DNA from: Rubripirellula sp.
Lineage (GTDB): Bacteria > Planctomycetota > Planctomycetia > Pirellulales > Pirellulaceae
NCBI GenBank assembly: GCA_029287555.1
Contig: JARFQX010001044.1
Span: 1 to 12,377, forward strand
DNA length: 12,377 nt
Direction of reading: 5' to 3'
Positions 1 to 6,878 of this stretch are shown here, piece after piece. The first letter of the stretch is position 1. The number at the start of each line of letters is the position of its first letter. The notes under the pieces are model-generated. The model made no database searches, was not told where the DNA came from, and saw only the letters and a program-made list of their open reading frames with translations. Position numbers and translations under genes: made by a program.

Positions 1-956
1 GAGGGAACGATTTCCACAAAGTAGCCAACGGACTCGTACTGCCGCTTATCATCCGCAACCGCGATAGCCCGGTAATGGACCAGATCCCAATCGTCCAATT
101 GAAGCTCGACGGGCCTGAGCACGGGCTGAAACACGGCGTAACGAGGATCCTCCAGCTCCGGAAGTCCTCGCTTTGCTTCCTCTTCGAGATTGACCGCCGT
201 TGACCAGAACACTTCCGACAGCGGTCGATCGGCAGCCGCCTCAATGAGCAGTGGCAGATCTTCATGACGAGTCAAACGCAGGTTCCGCCCCGGTTCGCTG
301 ATGCGAACTTCACCCCAAGGCTCACTCGATTCAAGACTAGCCAGGGACTGGTCATCTACCTCGTCAACGATCTCAGGAATAAGGAGCGGATCGTCCTCGA
401 CCTGGATTGATCCGTCAACGTCGGCTGTCTCGGCAGCAACCGACCGCAGAGGTCGATGGTGAAGATAAAACCATGTTGCCAACAACAGCAATGCCATCGC
501 CGCAGCGCAATGCTTCACCGTATTACCCCACGAGAACGGACTGCCGCTCGGCATCTTGCGCACCAGGCTGGATGCCTGTCGCTCAATTGCGTCTCGATAC
601 ATTTGGGCGGAGACATCCTGAGGTCGCTGATCAAGTTCCACCACGGTGTTGAATCGATCCAACAGCCCCGCCTGGTCGTTCTCCACCGCAGCCGCGAGCC
701 AGTTGCGATCGAGTTTCCGATCGAGCACACGGACCAACATCACGAACCAACCCATCATCCCAAGCAATGCTGCTAACCCGATCAAGACGATGGCCAGAGT
801 GGGCGAGCCAATCCATCCAATCTTCGACAAGCCACCGACCAACAGCGCAACGACGAGCACCCAGGAAAACACCAGAGCGGTGGACTTGATCAGGGCTTGC
901 CATTTCCAGAGCGCGGCGGCGCGGCGCAGTCGATTCTCAAGAGCGTGATTGATCAC
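1..956 (-). CDS. Multi-pass membrane protein of the MoxR/DUF58/BatA cluster (partial, C-terminus off the left edge)
   Basis: An open frame runs leftward from a GTG at 956 to the window edge, giving about 318 codons with no stop. GTG is chosen because an in-frame TAA lies 33 bp upstream with no ATG between, and the first residues (MINHALENRLRR) form a charged N-terminus before hydrophobic stretches. I see three likely membrane segments, at residues about 21-43, 52-75 and 146-165. The stretch between the second and third is soluble and acidic (residues about 79-133, including LDRKLDRNW and LDRFNTVVEL). After residue 168 the protein is hydrophilic and rich in Asp and Glu, probably an extracytoplasmic domain. 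It is codirectional with the BatA-like gene, 105 bp downstream of its stop. Large membrane proteins of unknown function often follow DUF58 and BatA genes in planctomycetes, some resembling DUF4175, but that family match is a guess. Function is unknown. Existence of the gene is well supported by the long open frame and sensible topology. Confidence 0.8.
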   Translation of the reverse strand, partial: MINHALENRLRRAAALWKWQALIKSTALVFSWVLVVALLVGGLSKIGWIGSPTLAIVLIGLAALLGMMGWFVMLVRVLDRKLDRNWLAAAVENDQAGLLDRFNTVVELDQRPQDVSAQMYRDAIERQASSLVRKMPSGSPFSWGNTVKHCAAAMALLLLATWFYLHHRPLRSVAAETADVDGSIQVEDDPLLIPEIVDEVDDQSLASLESSEPWGEVRISEPGRNLRLTRHEDLPLLIEAAADRPLSEVFWSTAVNLEEEAKRGLPELEDPRYAVFQPVLRPVELQLDDWDLVHYRAIAVADDKRQYESVGYFVEIVP

Positions 957-1061
957 AGAACGGCTCGCAAAAGAGGTTGCCGGGTCGCGTTAGAGCTAGA
1001 ACGTTTCACAAATTCAGAAAGTCGATTGTAGTCTTTGGAATAGCCAGATCGGAAACCAACC

Positions 1062-3149
1062 TCAAAGGGCACGCGCGAGACGGGCACTCCAGATCGTTTC
1101 GATCAGGAAGGCGACGGCGGCAGCCACCAACAGGTACCACCAATACTGCTGTTGTAACGCTTCAAGGTTTGTCAGCTTGAGATCGGTCCCGTCCGCAGCC
1201 GCTGCGGCGGCCTCGGAAGGCACCTCTCGCTTCCAGGCACGGAGGGCCGACGGATCGTCTTCGTAGGTCAATTGCGATTCCAGTGGCGACGGATTGACGT
1301 CCAAAACAGCGGCCAACTCATCGGAATTCCCCACGCGAATCGCATAGTGCCCGGCGCGCCCGGGCAGTTGAAAGCTCGCCTTTCGATTCACCACACTGAC
1401 TTCGAGCGGGTCCGGACCGTCGGCAACGGCGACGCTCGTGGCCGGATCGACCAGCGAAACCGTCAATCGCTCCGCCTCCGCTGCGCCGGGCAACTCAAAA
1501 ACGACCGATTCGCCCGGTTCATAAGCCGCGCCGGTAACCGTTTTCGACCGCAAGAAGTTCAGGCATTTATCCAAGAAGGGGATGAAGGTCGGATGAATCG
1601 GCCAATTGGTGTCGCGGCGATCGAAGCCGAAGGCGAAGACGAGCATTCGCCCCGGCGTCACGTTCGCTTCGAACACCAAGGGATCCCCCGCAGCGGAGAA
1701 CGCCAAGGGCACCGCGTCGCGAAATGATAACCGGCGGTAGTCGCTGAATCTGACTTCTGCCAGATTGCCAAGTTCACCCGATCGAAACGGTGCGAAAATC
1801 GGATGCTCACCAAACACGTATCGAAAAGTGGCTGGATTCGCGATCGATGGTTGAGGCGATTCGAATTCGATTCCCAAGTCACGAAGGAATCCGGAAATCA
1901 ATGGACTGTCGTCTTCCAGCATTAGCATCACGCCCCGACCGCGACTGAGATCATCGCGAATCGCGTCTCGAATCGCCGGAGAAGCCAGCAGCCCGCTCTC
2001 CACGCACAGCACGTCGGGAGGCTTCTCCTCATCTCGGGCTCGCAACTGCGCGGGGTCGGAAAACTGCACCTCCCAACGTCCGGACATGACCTCGGGATTG
2101 AGTGCCCGGCGCAGATAGATGGAACTGCCAACAACTTCGACACGCCCGAGAGAAACCGGCGGAAGAGAGAACACGACTCGATCATCGCCCGCCAACGCGT
2201 CACCGCCTCCGGCGATCGAGGCTTCGCACAAAACCCATTCATCCGGTTCGACCTGCCAAGTGGCGACAACGCTGCGCGACACGGACGGAGCACGGTCGGA
2301 CGACTCTTCCAGCGACTCTGATTTCTCGAGCACTTTGCGGGCGACCTCCGAACCGTTCGCACGAAACACGATTCCGTCGGCTTCGATCGCGCCTTGTGAT
2401 TGCAGAAAGACACCTGCTTCCACCCAATGCTCACCATCGCGAATCACTCGCTGGGCGATTGAGCCGGTGAGGCTGAGGTTGCCTGGCGAAGCGTCCATCA
2501 CCTCCGGAAGAGCTAGTTCCACATCGTCGAGAAATGGCGGAGATTCAGCACCAACCGTCCATTGGTTCGCTTGGCTGTCGCTCAATAGCACGATGCGACG
2601 CTGCTGGCCGAGCGAGGTTCCGAGCATTTCACCCGCTGAACGAAACGCGTCGATGAAAACGCCTCGTTCGGCCTTCGGTTCGAGATCACGCAACTTGGCG
2701 GCAGCAGCATCCCTGTCATCACCAAAACGAACGAGGGTGCTGGCAGTCGACGACAGTTCGATCACTCCGATTTGCGTTCGCATCTCTCCTTGTGCCAACT
2801 CGTCGGCGATCAAGTCGCGGTCGCGGACAAATCCGTCGTTGACTTGATGACTGAGAGTGTTGTCAAGAATGTAGACCCGACTCTCTTCCACAACGACAAC
2901 TTTTTCGTCCTTGAAGTACGGCCAGGTAAAGGCCCCCACCAACGCCGCGAGCCCCAACAGCCGAAGCAGGAGCAGCGGCCAATTCCGCGGCCAAAGTGGT
3001 CGGGTTCGGGCCAGCGGTTGATCGTCAAGGAATCGCAGCGACGAAAACTCTACCAGGTTGGTCTCATCACGTCGTCGCAAATGGAGCCAGATTGGAACCG
3101 CGGCAGCGGCAAGTCCCAAGGCCATCAGTGGATACAGCAGGCTCATCAC
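1062..3149 (-). CDS. BatA-like membrane protein with degenerate vWA and glutamine-amidotransferase-like regions
   Basis: The 695-residue product opens with the BatA-type double-membrane module: TM1 at about 4-24, then basic WLHLRRRDE and a soluble turn, then TM2 at about 57-78. A von Willebrand A-like region follows at about 90-200, with a MIDAS-like D96-N-T-L-S100 (Thr where Ser is usual) and a later LLSDSQ (D191). Residues about 377-430 and 498-535 (including RRDTNWPIHPTF) resemble the glutamine-amidotransferase-like fold seen in large vWA membrane proteins of planctomycetes; no catalytic triad is evident. A last TM lies at about 668-686 with a short basic tail, so most of the protein probably faces the periplasm. 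The start is GTG at 3149, overlapping the TAG of the DUF58 gene by one base, or ATG at 3146. No Shine-Dalgarno is seen, which suggests translational coupling. Inferred role: membrane partner of the MoxR/DUF58 pair in envelope assembly or stress. The biochemical role is unknown. Confidence 0.88.
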   Translation of the reverse strand: MMSLLYPLMALGLAAAAVPIWLHLRRRDETNLVEFSSLRFLDDQPLARTRPLWPRNWPLLLLRLLGLAALVGAFTWPYFKDEKVVVVEESRVYILDNTLSHQVNDGFVRDRDLIADELAQGEMRTQIGVIELSSTASTLVRFGDDRDAAAAKLRDLEPKAERGVFIDAFRSAGEMLGTSLGQQRRIVLLSDSQANQWTVGAESPPFLDDVELALPEVMDASPGNLSLTGSIAQRVIRDGEHWVEAGVFLQSQGAIEADGIVFRANGSEVARKVLEKSESLEESSDRAPSVSRSVVATWQVEPDEWVLCEASIAGGGDALAGDDRVVFSLPPVSLGRVEVVGSSIYLRRALNPEVMSGRWEVQFSDPAQLRARDEEKPPDVLCVESGLLASPAIRDAIRDDLSRGRGVMLMLEDDSPLISGFLRDLGIEFESPQPSIANPATFRYVFGEHPIFAPFRSGELGNLAEVRFSDYRRLSFRDAVPLAFSAAGDPLVFEANVTPGRMLVFAFGFDRRDTNWPIHPTFIPFLDKCLNFLRSKTVTGAAYEPGESVVFELPGAAEAERLTVSLVDPATSVAVADGPDPLEVSVVNRKASFQLPGRAGHYAIRVGNSDELAAVLDVNPSPLESQLTYEDDPSALRAWKREVPSEAAAAAADGTDLKLTNLEALQQQYWWYLLVAAAVAFLIETIWSARLARAL

Positions 3150-4069
3150 TACATCAGCCGTCGACGTTCATTGAGAAACAGCGTCAACGCCTGCCATGGC
3201 TCGCGATCCGTTCGCACAACGCAATGCGGCATCTCCAGCGAACGAAACAAGTCGCGGTAATCATCGAGAAAGGCCGCAAACTGGCTTAGGTAGCGGTCTC
3301 TCGCCGCCGCCGGATTTACCATCCTCCTGGTACCGCTCTCGAGGTCTCGAAACACGGCCGAGTCGGTGAAAGGAAATTCGATTTCGTCCTGATCGAGTAC
3401 CTGAAACACCAAACACTCGTGGCCGAGGAACCGCAATTGCTGAAACGAATCTCGGATGCCGGGCGAGTCTTCGAGCAAGTCGGAAAAGAAGAGCACGATG
3501 CTGCGGCGGTGAATCAATCGCACAACATGCTGCAACAAGTCATCCAGTCGAGGACCGCCGGCGGCCGAGATTTGCTGCAGATGCGCCAGCAGCAAGCCAA
3601 ACTGGCTGGGCTTCTGCGATGGCTGAATAAATTCCGCGCCGACCGAACCTTCATCCATGGTCAACAGCCCGACCGCATCATTTTGCCGTAGCATCATCGA
3701 AGTCAGTGCCGCGGCAAGTGTTTTGGAGACTTCCAGCTTCGACCCCCATGCATTTCGTCCGCGGTATTTCATCGAGCCACTGGTATCGATAACAACGTAC
3801 ATTCGCACGTTGGTTTCTTGCGTGTACTTCTTGATGCACAGCCGATTACTGCGAGCGTAAAGTTGCCAATCAAGATGACGCAGGTCGTCGCCAGGCTGGT
3901 AGTCCCGGTACTCGCTGAACTCGACGCTAATGCCATGGAAGGGACTCTTGTGCAAACCGTGCAGAAATCCCTCCACGATGTAGCGCGCGCGCAGGTCAAG
4001 ACTGTGCAGCATCGACATCACTTTGGGATCAAAGCGGTCGATCAATCGTTCATGGTCGCGCACCACCAC
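3149..4069 (-). CDS. DUF58 domain-containing protein with vWA MIDAS motif
   Basis: This 306-residue protein carries the DUF58 signature at residues about 56-81 (DYQPGDDLRHLDWQLYARS, then LCIKKY). A von Willebrand A fold follows, with an intact metal site D95-T-S-G-S99 and a second acidic site in FFSDLLED (D196). No membrane segment is visible, so it is probably cytoplasmic, although DUF58 relatives can be membrane-anchored. DUF58 proteins are the usual partners of MoxR ATPases, which are thought to remodel or mature vWA proteins. The gene starts 5 bp after the MoxR stop. Three GTG codons stand in a row at 4069, 4066 and 4063, preceded by GAGGAG at 4079-4084, a well-spaced ribosome site that lies inside the end of the MoxR gene. 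The stop overlaps the next start. Length and motifs are normal for the family; the exact cellular target is unknown. Confidence 0.95.
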   Translation of the reverse strand: MVVRDHERLIDRFDPKVMSMLHSLDLRARYIVEGFLHGLHKSPFHGISVEFSEYRDYQPGDDLRHLDWQLYARSNRLCIKKYTQETNVRMYVVIDTSGSMKYRGRNAWGSKLEVSKTLAAALTSMMLRQNDAVGLLTMDEGSVGAEFIQPSQKPSQFGLLLAHLQQISAAGGPRLDDLLQHVVRLIHRRSIVLFFSDLLEDSPGIRDSFQQLRFLGHECLVFQVLDQDEIEFPFTDSAVFRDLESGTRRMVNPAAARDRYLSQFAAFLDDYRDLFRSLEMPHCVVRTDREPWQALTLFLNERRRLM

Positions 4070-4074
4070 CGACG

Positions 4075-5151
4075 CTAGCTCCTCGCCGGGGAGGCATCGT
4101 GAGGAATCTCTTCGAGCAAATGCTTGACAATGTCGTCCGTCGTCTTGCCCTCGGCATCGGCATGGAAACTACGGATGATCCGGTGACGTAGCACCATTGG
4201 TGCGACGGCCATGACGTCTTCGCAAGCCACGTTATAGCGGCCATTGCAGGCAGCCCGCGCGCGGCCGGCAAGAATCAAGTTCTGGCTCGCTCGCGGGCTG
4301 GCACCCCAACGGATCCAGCGGGAGACACTTTGCGAGGCGGCTTCGGTCGATGGTCGAGTCGCACGAACCAATCGGGCAGCGTAGTCAATCACGTTGGAGG
4401 CGGCCGGAATGTGTTCGACCGCGTCGCGATACGCCATCACCTCGCGCCGCGACATCCGAGCGGACAAGCCTTCGAGCGGCGTAAACGAATGACCGGCAAC
4501 AATCTGCTTCTCTTCTTCCAACGTTGGATAGTCCACCTGCAGCTGAAACAAAAAGCGGTCGAGCTGGGCCTCCGGCAAGGGGTACGTCCCTTCCTGCTCG
4601 ATCGGATTTTGCGTGGCCAACACAAGGAAGGGCTCAGGCAGTCGATCGGTACGTCCCGAGACCGTGACGGTACGTTCCTGCATCGCCTCGAGCAGCGCCG
4701 CCTGAGTCTTGGGCGGCGTACGATTGATCTCGTCGGCCAACAAAATCTGTGTGTAGATCGGTCCCTTGACGAATTGGAACTCCCGATGTCCCGACTCTTC
4801 CTCCTGCAAGATGTTGGTTCCGGTGATGTCGGGCGGCATCAAGTCGGGCGTGAATTGAATCCGCTTGAACTCGAGTGCCAGCACACGCGCCAAGGCACGA
4901 ACGAGCAAGGTCTTGCCCAACCCCGGCACCCCCTCGATCAAACAGTGTCCATAGGAAAGCAATGCGTAAAGTATCGCGTCAACATTCTGCTGCTGACCGA
5001 TGACGCATTCCCCCACCTCGCTACGGATCGCTTCGGCTTTGGAAGGCAGGGTCGACAGGATCCGTTCCGCATTGCTCGCCGTCACTTCGACCGGCTGCTG
5101 GGAATCCGATTCCATCGATTGCGAGTATTCGCCGGATCCAGGATTCGTCAT
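4075..5151 (-). CDS. MoxR-family AAA+ ATPase
   Basis: The product is 358 residues if translation starts at ATG 5151. Motifs visible in that numbering are Walker A GVPGLGKT (74-81), Walker B ILLADEIN (136-143), the MoxR-type stretch RTPPKTQAALLEAM (144-157), sensor 1 LATQNP (178-183) and EAQLDRF (194-200) with a likely arginine finger at R199. The C-terminal lid helices follow, with RWIRWGASPRASQNL typical of MoxR. It is expected to form a cytoplasmic ATP-driven ring that acts on a vWA protein, here most simply the DUF58 protein encoded 5 bp downstream. The frame stays open upstream to GTG 5292 (405 residues), but that extension has mixed third-base use and contains a perfect inverted repeat, so I treat it as leader. 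ATG 5115 is a further possible start (346 residues). No clear Shine-Dalgarno precedes 5151. The family call is secure; the start is less so. Confidence 0.95.
   Translation of the reverse strand: MTNPGSGEYSQSMESDSQQPVEVTASNAERILSTLPSKAEAIRSEVGECVIGQQQNVDAILYALLSYGHCLIEGVPGLGKTLLVRALARVLALEFKRIQFTPDLMPPDITGTNILQEEESGHREFQFVKGPIYTQILLADEINRTPPKTQAALLEAMQERTVTVSGRTDRLPEPFLVLATQNPIEQEGTYPLPEAQLDRFLFQLQVDYPTLEEEKQIVAGHSFTPLEGLSARMSRREVMAYRDAVEHIPAASNVIDYAARLVRATRPSTEAASQSVSRWIRWGASPRASQNLILAGRARAACNGRYNVACEDVMAVAPMVLRHRIIRSFHADAEGKTTDDIVKHLLEEIPHDASPARS
4079..4084 (-). promoter_or_regulatory. Shine-Dalgarno for the DUF58 gene
   Basis: GAGGAG on the minus strand lies inside the last codons of the MoxR gene, nine bases before the GTG at 4069. 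It is one of the few clear ribosome-binding sequences in the window, and it favours 4069 or the adjacent in-frame GTGs as the start. Confidence 0.6.
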
Positions 5152-5197
5152 GATTCGTTCAAAGAGTGCCGTGAAGAGGAGATCGGGGTGGAATGCA

Positions 5198-5203
5198 ATT
5201 CTA
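5198..5203 (-). promoter_or_regulatory. Weak -10-like hexamer for the MoxR cluster
   Basis: TAGAAT on the minus strand matches five of six bases of the sigma-70 -10 consensus. It would place transcription start about 40 bases upstream of ATG 5151. No convincing -35 is seen; the expected -35 position falls in the inverted repeat at 5209-5226. This is a chance-level match that gains a little weight from its position. Confidence 0.2.
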
Positions 5204-5208
5204 TCAGC

Positions 5209-5226
5209 CAGCGGCGACCGCCGCTG
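5209..5226. repeat. Perfect 8-bp inverted repeat with 2-bp centre
   Basis: CAGCGGCG and CGCCGCTG flank AC, giving an 18-bp near-palindrome about 58 bp upstream of the chosen MoxR start. It could be a binding site for a dimeric regulator of the MoxR cluster or an RNA hairpin in the leader. It overlaps the place where a -35 would sit for the candidate -10 at 5198-5203. The symmetry is directly visible; the function is inference. Confidence 0.5.
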
Positions 5227-5291
5227 TTCACCGAGTTTTGACGCATCACGTCCGCTTCCCGAAGTAAGTGGGGCCACATCACATCTGTTCA

Positions 5292-5321
5292 CTTGGCGGC
5301 GAGTGAAGTCGCCCGCCTAAG
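5292..5321. repeat. Imperfect GC-rich hairpin
   Basis: CTT, GGCGG and CGA on the left arm can pair with TCG, CCGCC and AAG on the right arm around a GTGAAG loop, with one unpaired base on the right arm at each of two junctions. That gives about eleven base pairs. It lies midway between the divergent units, and there is no T-run after it on either strand that would mark a classical terminator. Role unknown. Confidence 0.4.
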
Positions 5322-5362
5322 GAGAGCCTGCTCGGCCGCCGGCGTCTCGCGCAATTCGGCAA

Positions 5363-5418
5363 CTCCTTAGCACCAACTCCTCAGGACCAACTCGTCAGCA
5401 CCAAGTCCTTAGCAACCT
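5363..5418. repeat. Four tandem copies of a 14-bp unit
   Basis: The units begin at 5363, 5377, 5391 and 5405. The first three read CTCCTTAGCACCAA, CTCCTCAGGACCAA and CTCGTCAGCACCAA; the fourth is GTCCTTAGCAACCT. The array sits about 180 bp upstream of the adaptor start. It may be a slippage-derived minisatellite or a set of repeated binding sites. No spacers separate the units, so it is not a CRISPR array. Confidence 0.75.
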
Positions 5419-5540
5419 GGGGCTGGTTCGCTCCCGCGGCGTTGAGGACATGGGGTGCCTGCCGACCCGGTCGGGAAGCGAGATTCGAGCCTGGCGATCT
5501 AGAAATCTGCCAGAACGTGCCGGGCGGCAGAAAAGTTGAT

Positions 5541-5546
5541 CATAAT
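5541..5546 (+). promoter_or_regulatory. Weak -10-like hexamer for the RND operon
   Basis: CATAAT matches five of six bases of the sigma-70 -10 consensus and lies about 50 bp before the adaptor ATG at 5595. The -35 region is poor. If real, it excludes the longer adaptor frame that opens at 5442. Confidence 0.22.
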
Positions 5547-5594
5547 GAATGGTTCCTCGCTTGGTTCCATCATCCCGCCTCTCCTGAAATCCCC

Positions 5595-6869
5595 ATGAAA
5601 CCGCTCCTTGGCGTTCTGGTTCTGATCGCTTCCTCGACCGCCCTGGGGCAATCTGCGGTAGAAGTCGCCCGCGTGGTGACCGCGGAGGTCAATCTCGGCC
5701 AACGAATCGTGGGCTCGGTGCGTCCGCTGCGAACGAGCGTCATTGGAAGCGCGGTCGACGGACGCGTTCTTCACTACGACGTCAACGCCGGTGAGCCGGT
5801 CAAAGAGGGCCAACGACTGGCTCAGCTTCGCACCGAAACGTTCGAAATCCAGCTAGCCGCGGCACGCGCCGAGTTGGCTCTTGCCCAACACCAACTGGCT
5901 GAGCTGAAGAACGGCTCGCTTCCTGAGGACATTGCCGAGGCGGAAGCGAACATGCTCGCCGCCAAGGCGTCGATGGAGTACGCCGAGGCCAAGTCCAAAC
6001 GATTGACCGCCCTCTCAGACTCCCGCGCCGCCAGCACCGACGAGCTGGAAACCGCCAAGGAGCAAGCCGAAGCCACGCGATTCGCATGGAAAGCTGCCAG
6101 CGCGCTGCTCAAACGAATCGAGGACGGTCCGCGGATCGAGATGATTGCTCAGGCCGAGGCGGGTGTTGAACTTCAGGCCCAGCGGGTCAGGCTGCTGGAA
6201 GACCAAATCAAGAAACTCTCAATCGTTTCACCGTTCGATGGTTACGTCTCAGCCGAATTCACCGAGGTGGGAGCCTGGATTTCTCGCGGGGATCCCGTTG
6301 CCGAAGTGGTGGAGCTCAGCGAAATCGAGGTCCAGGTGCCGGTACCCGCTCAGTATGCGGTCAACGTGCGAGTTGGGGACGAAATGCGAGTAGAGTTTCC
6401 GGAATTGCCCGATCGGCTGTTTGTGGGCGTCGTTGATCGAATCGTTCCCGTCGCCGAGTCGCGCGCTCGCACCTTCCCGGTCTTTGTTCGAATGCCGAAC
6501 CAGTTTGTAGACGGGAAACCCACTTTGATGGCTGGATTGCTGGCTCGCGTTGAGTTACCGGCCCAGCGTCGCGAGAGAATGCCGCTGGTCCCGAAGGATG
6601 CGCTGGTTCTGAACGGCAGCACTCGATCGGTATTCGTGGTCGACCCAACCTCGCGAAAAGGCGAACTGAAGAATCAAACGGGAAAAGTGCGGGAGGTTCC
6701 GGTGGATTTGGGTGTTGCATGGGGTGGACTGATCCAGGTTCGAGGCAACCTGAATGCCGATGAACTCGTGGTCGTCCTGGGTAACGAGCGGCTCGTACGC
6801 GGTTCGAGCGTCCAGATCACTCGTATCAAAGAGCCCTTCTTTCCCAAGCGCCCCGCCTCGAATCCCTGA
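5595..6869 (+). CDS. RND efflux periplasmic adaptor subunit (HlyD/MFP family)
   Basis: The 424-residue product starts at ATG 5595, chosen because it opens directly with a signal peptide (MKPLLGVLVLIASSTALGQ), with cleavage likely near residues 18-20. An upstream TTG at 5442 is in frame but adds an unremarkable 51 residues. Domain order is as expected for membrane-fusion proteins. A first lipoyl half-motif lies at about 46-80 (DGRVLHYDVNAGEPVKEGQ), a long alpha-helical hairpin rich in Ala and Glu at about 81-207, and the second lipoyl half at about 208-243 (VSPFDGYVSAEFTEVGAWI). A beta-barrel follows at about 244-325 and a membrane-proximal domain at about 326-410. It should bridge the inner-membrane RND pump, encoded 9 bp downstream, to an outer-membrane channel. 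The signal peptide lacks an obvious lipobox, so it is probably soluble or peripherally bound. No TolC gene lies nearby. Substrate cannot be told from sequence. Confidence 0.94.
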   Translation: MKPLLGVLVLIASSTALGQSAVEVARVVTAEVNLGQRIVGSVRPLRTSVIGSAVDGRVLHYDVNAGEPVKEGQRLAQLRTETFEIQLAAARAELALAQHQLAELKNGSLPEDIAEAEANMLAAKASMEYAEAKSKRLTALSDSRAASTDELETAKEQAEATRFAWKAASALLKRIEDGPRIEMIAQAEAGVELQAQRVRLLEDQIKKLSIVSPFDGYVSAEFTEVGAWISRGDPVAEVVELSEIEVQVPVPAQYAVNVRVGDEMRVEFPELPDRLFVGVVDRIVPVAESRARTFPVFVRMPNQFVDGKPTLMAGLLARVELPAQRRERMPLVPKDALVLNGSTRSVFVVDPTSRKGELKNQTGKVREVPVDLGVAWGGLIQVRGNLNADELVVVLGNERLVRGSSVQITRIKEPFFPKRPASNP

Positions 6870-6878
6870 TCCACACGC

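Larger units (their letters stand above)
5152..5594. other. Divergent intergenic control region
   Basis: This 443-bp stretch separates the leftward MoxR cluster from the rightward RND efflux pair. Both flanking frames remain open into it (MoxR frame to GTG 5292, adaptor frame to TTG 5442). Neither extension has a signal peptide, domain motif or consistent GC-rich third positions, so I read it as non-coding. It contains a perfect inverted repeat (5209-5226), an imperfect hairpin (5292-5321), four tandem 14-bp units (5363-5418) and weak -10-like hexamers on both strands. It presumably carries promoters for both units, but planctomycete promoters are poorly defined and none is certain. Confidence 0.7.

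Noticed and set aside
646..948. 100-codon plus-strand frame and other short frames in 407-948
   Set aside because: These lie opposite the left-edge membrane-protein gene, whose single minus-strand frame is open for the full 956 bp and encodes clear membrane segments.
2119..2847. 242-codon open frame on the plus strand
   Set aside because: It is antisense to the BatA-like gene and its product is Ser/Thr/Arg-rich without motifs, the usual shadow pattern.
4330..5241. 303-codon open frame on the plus strand
   Set aside because: It is antisense to the MoxR gene, whose motifs (Walker A and B, sensor 1) are unmistakable. The antisense product shows no domain and is Arg/Gln/His-rich, as expected for a shadow in GC-rich DNA.
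5152..5292. N-terminal extension of MoxR from GTG 5292
   Set aside because: Third-base use is mixed, there is no family similarity, and the stretch contains a perfect inverted repeat. ATG 5151 gives a normal family length. It is not fully excluded.
5363..5418. CRISPR array
   Set aside because: The units are only 14 bp, directly adjacent with no spacers, and imperfect. No cas gene is present.
5442..5594. N-terminal extension of the adaptor from TTG 5442
   Set aside because: It would place 51 unremarkable residues ahead of a well-formed signal peptide, which would block export.
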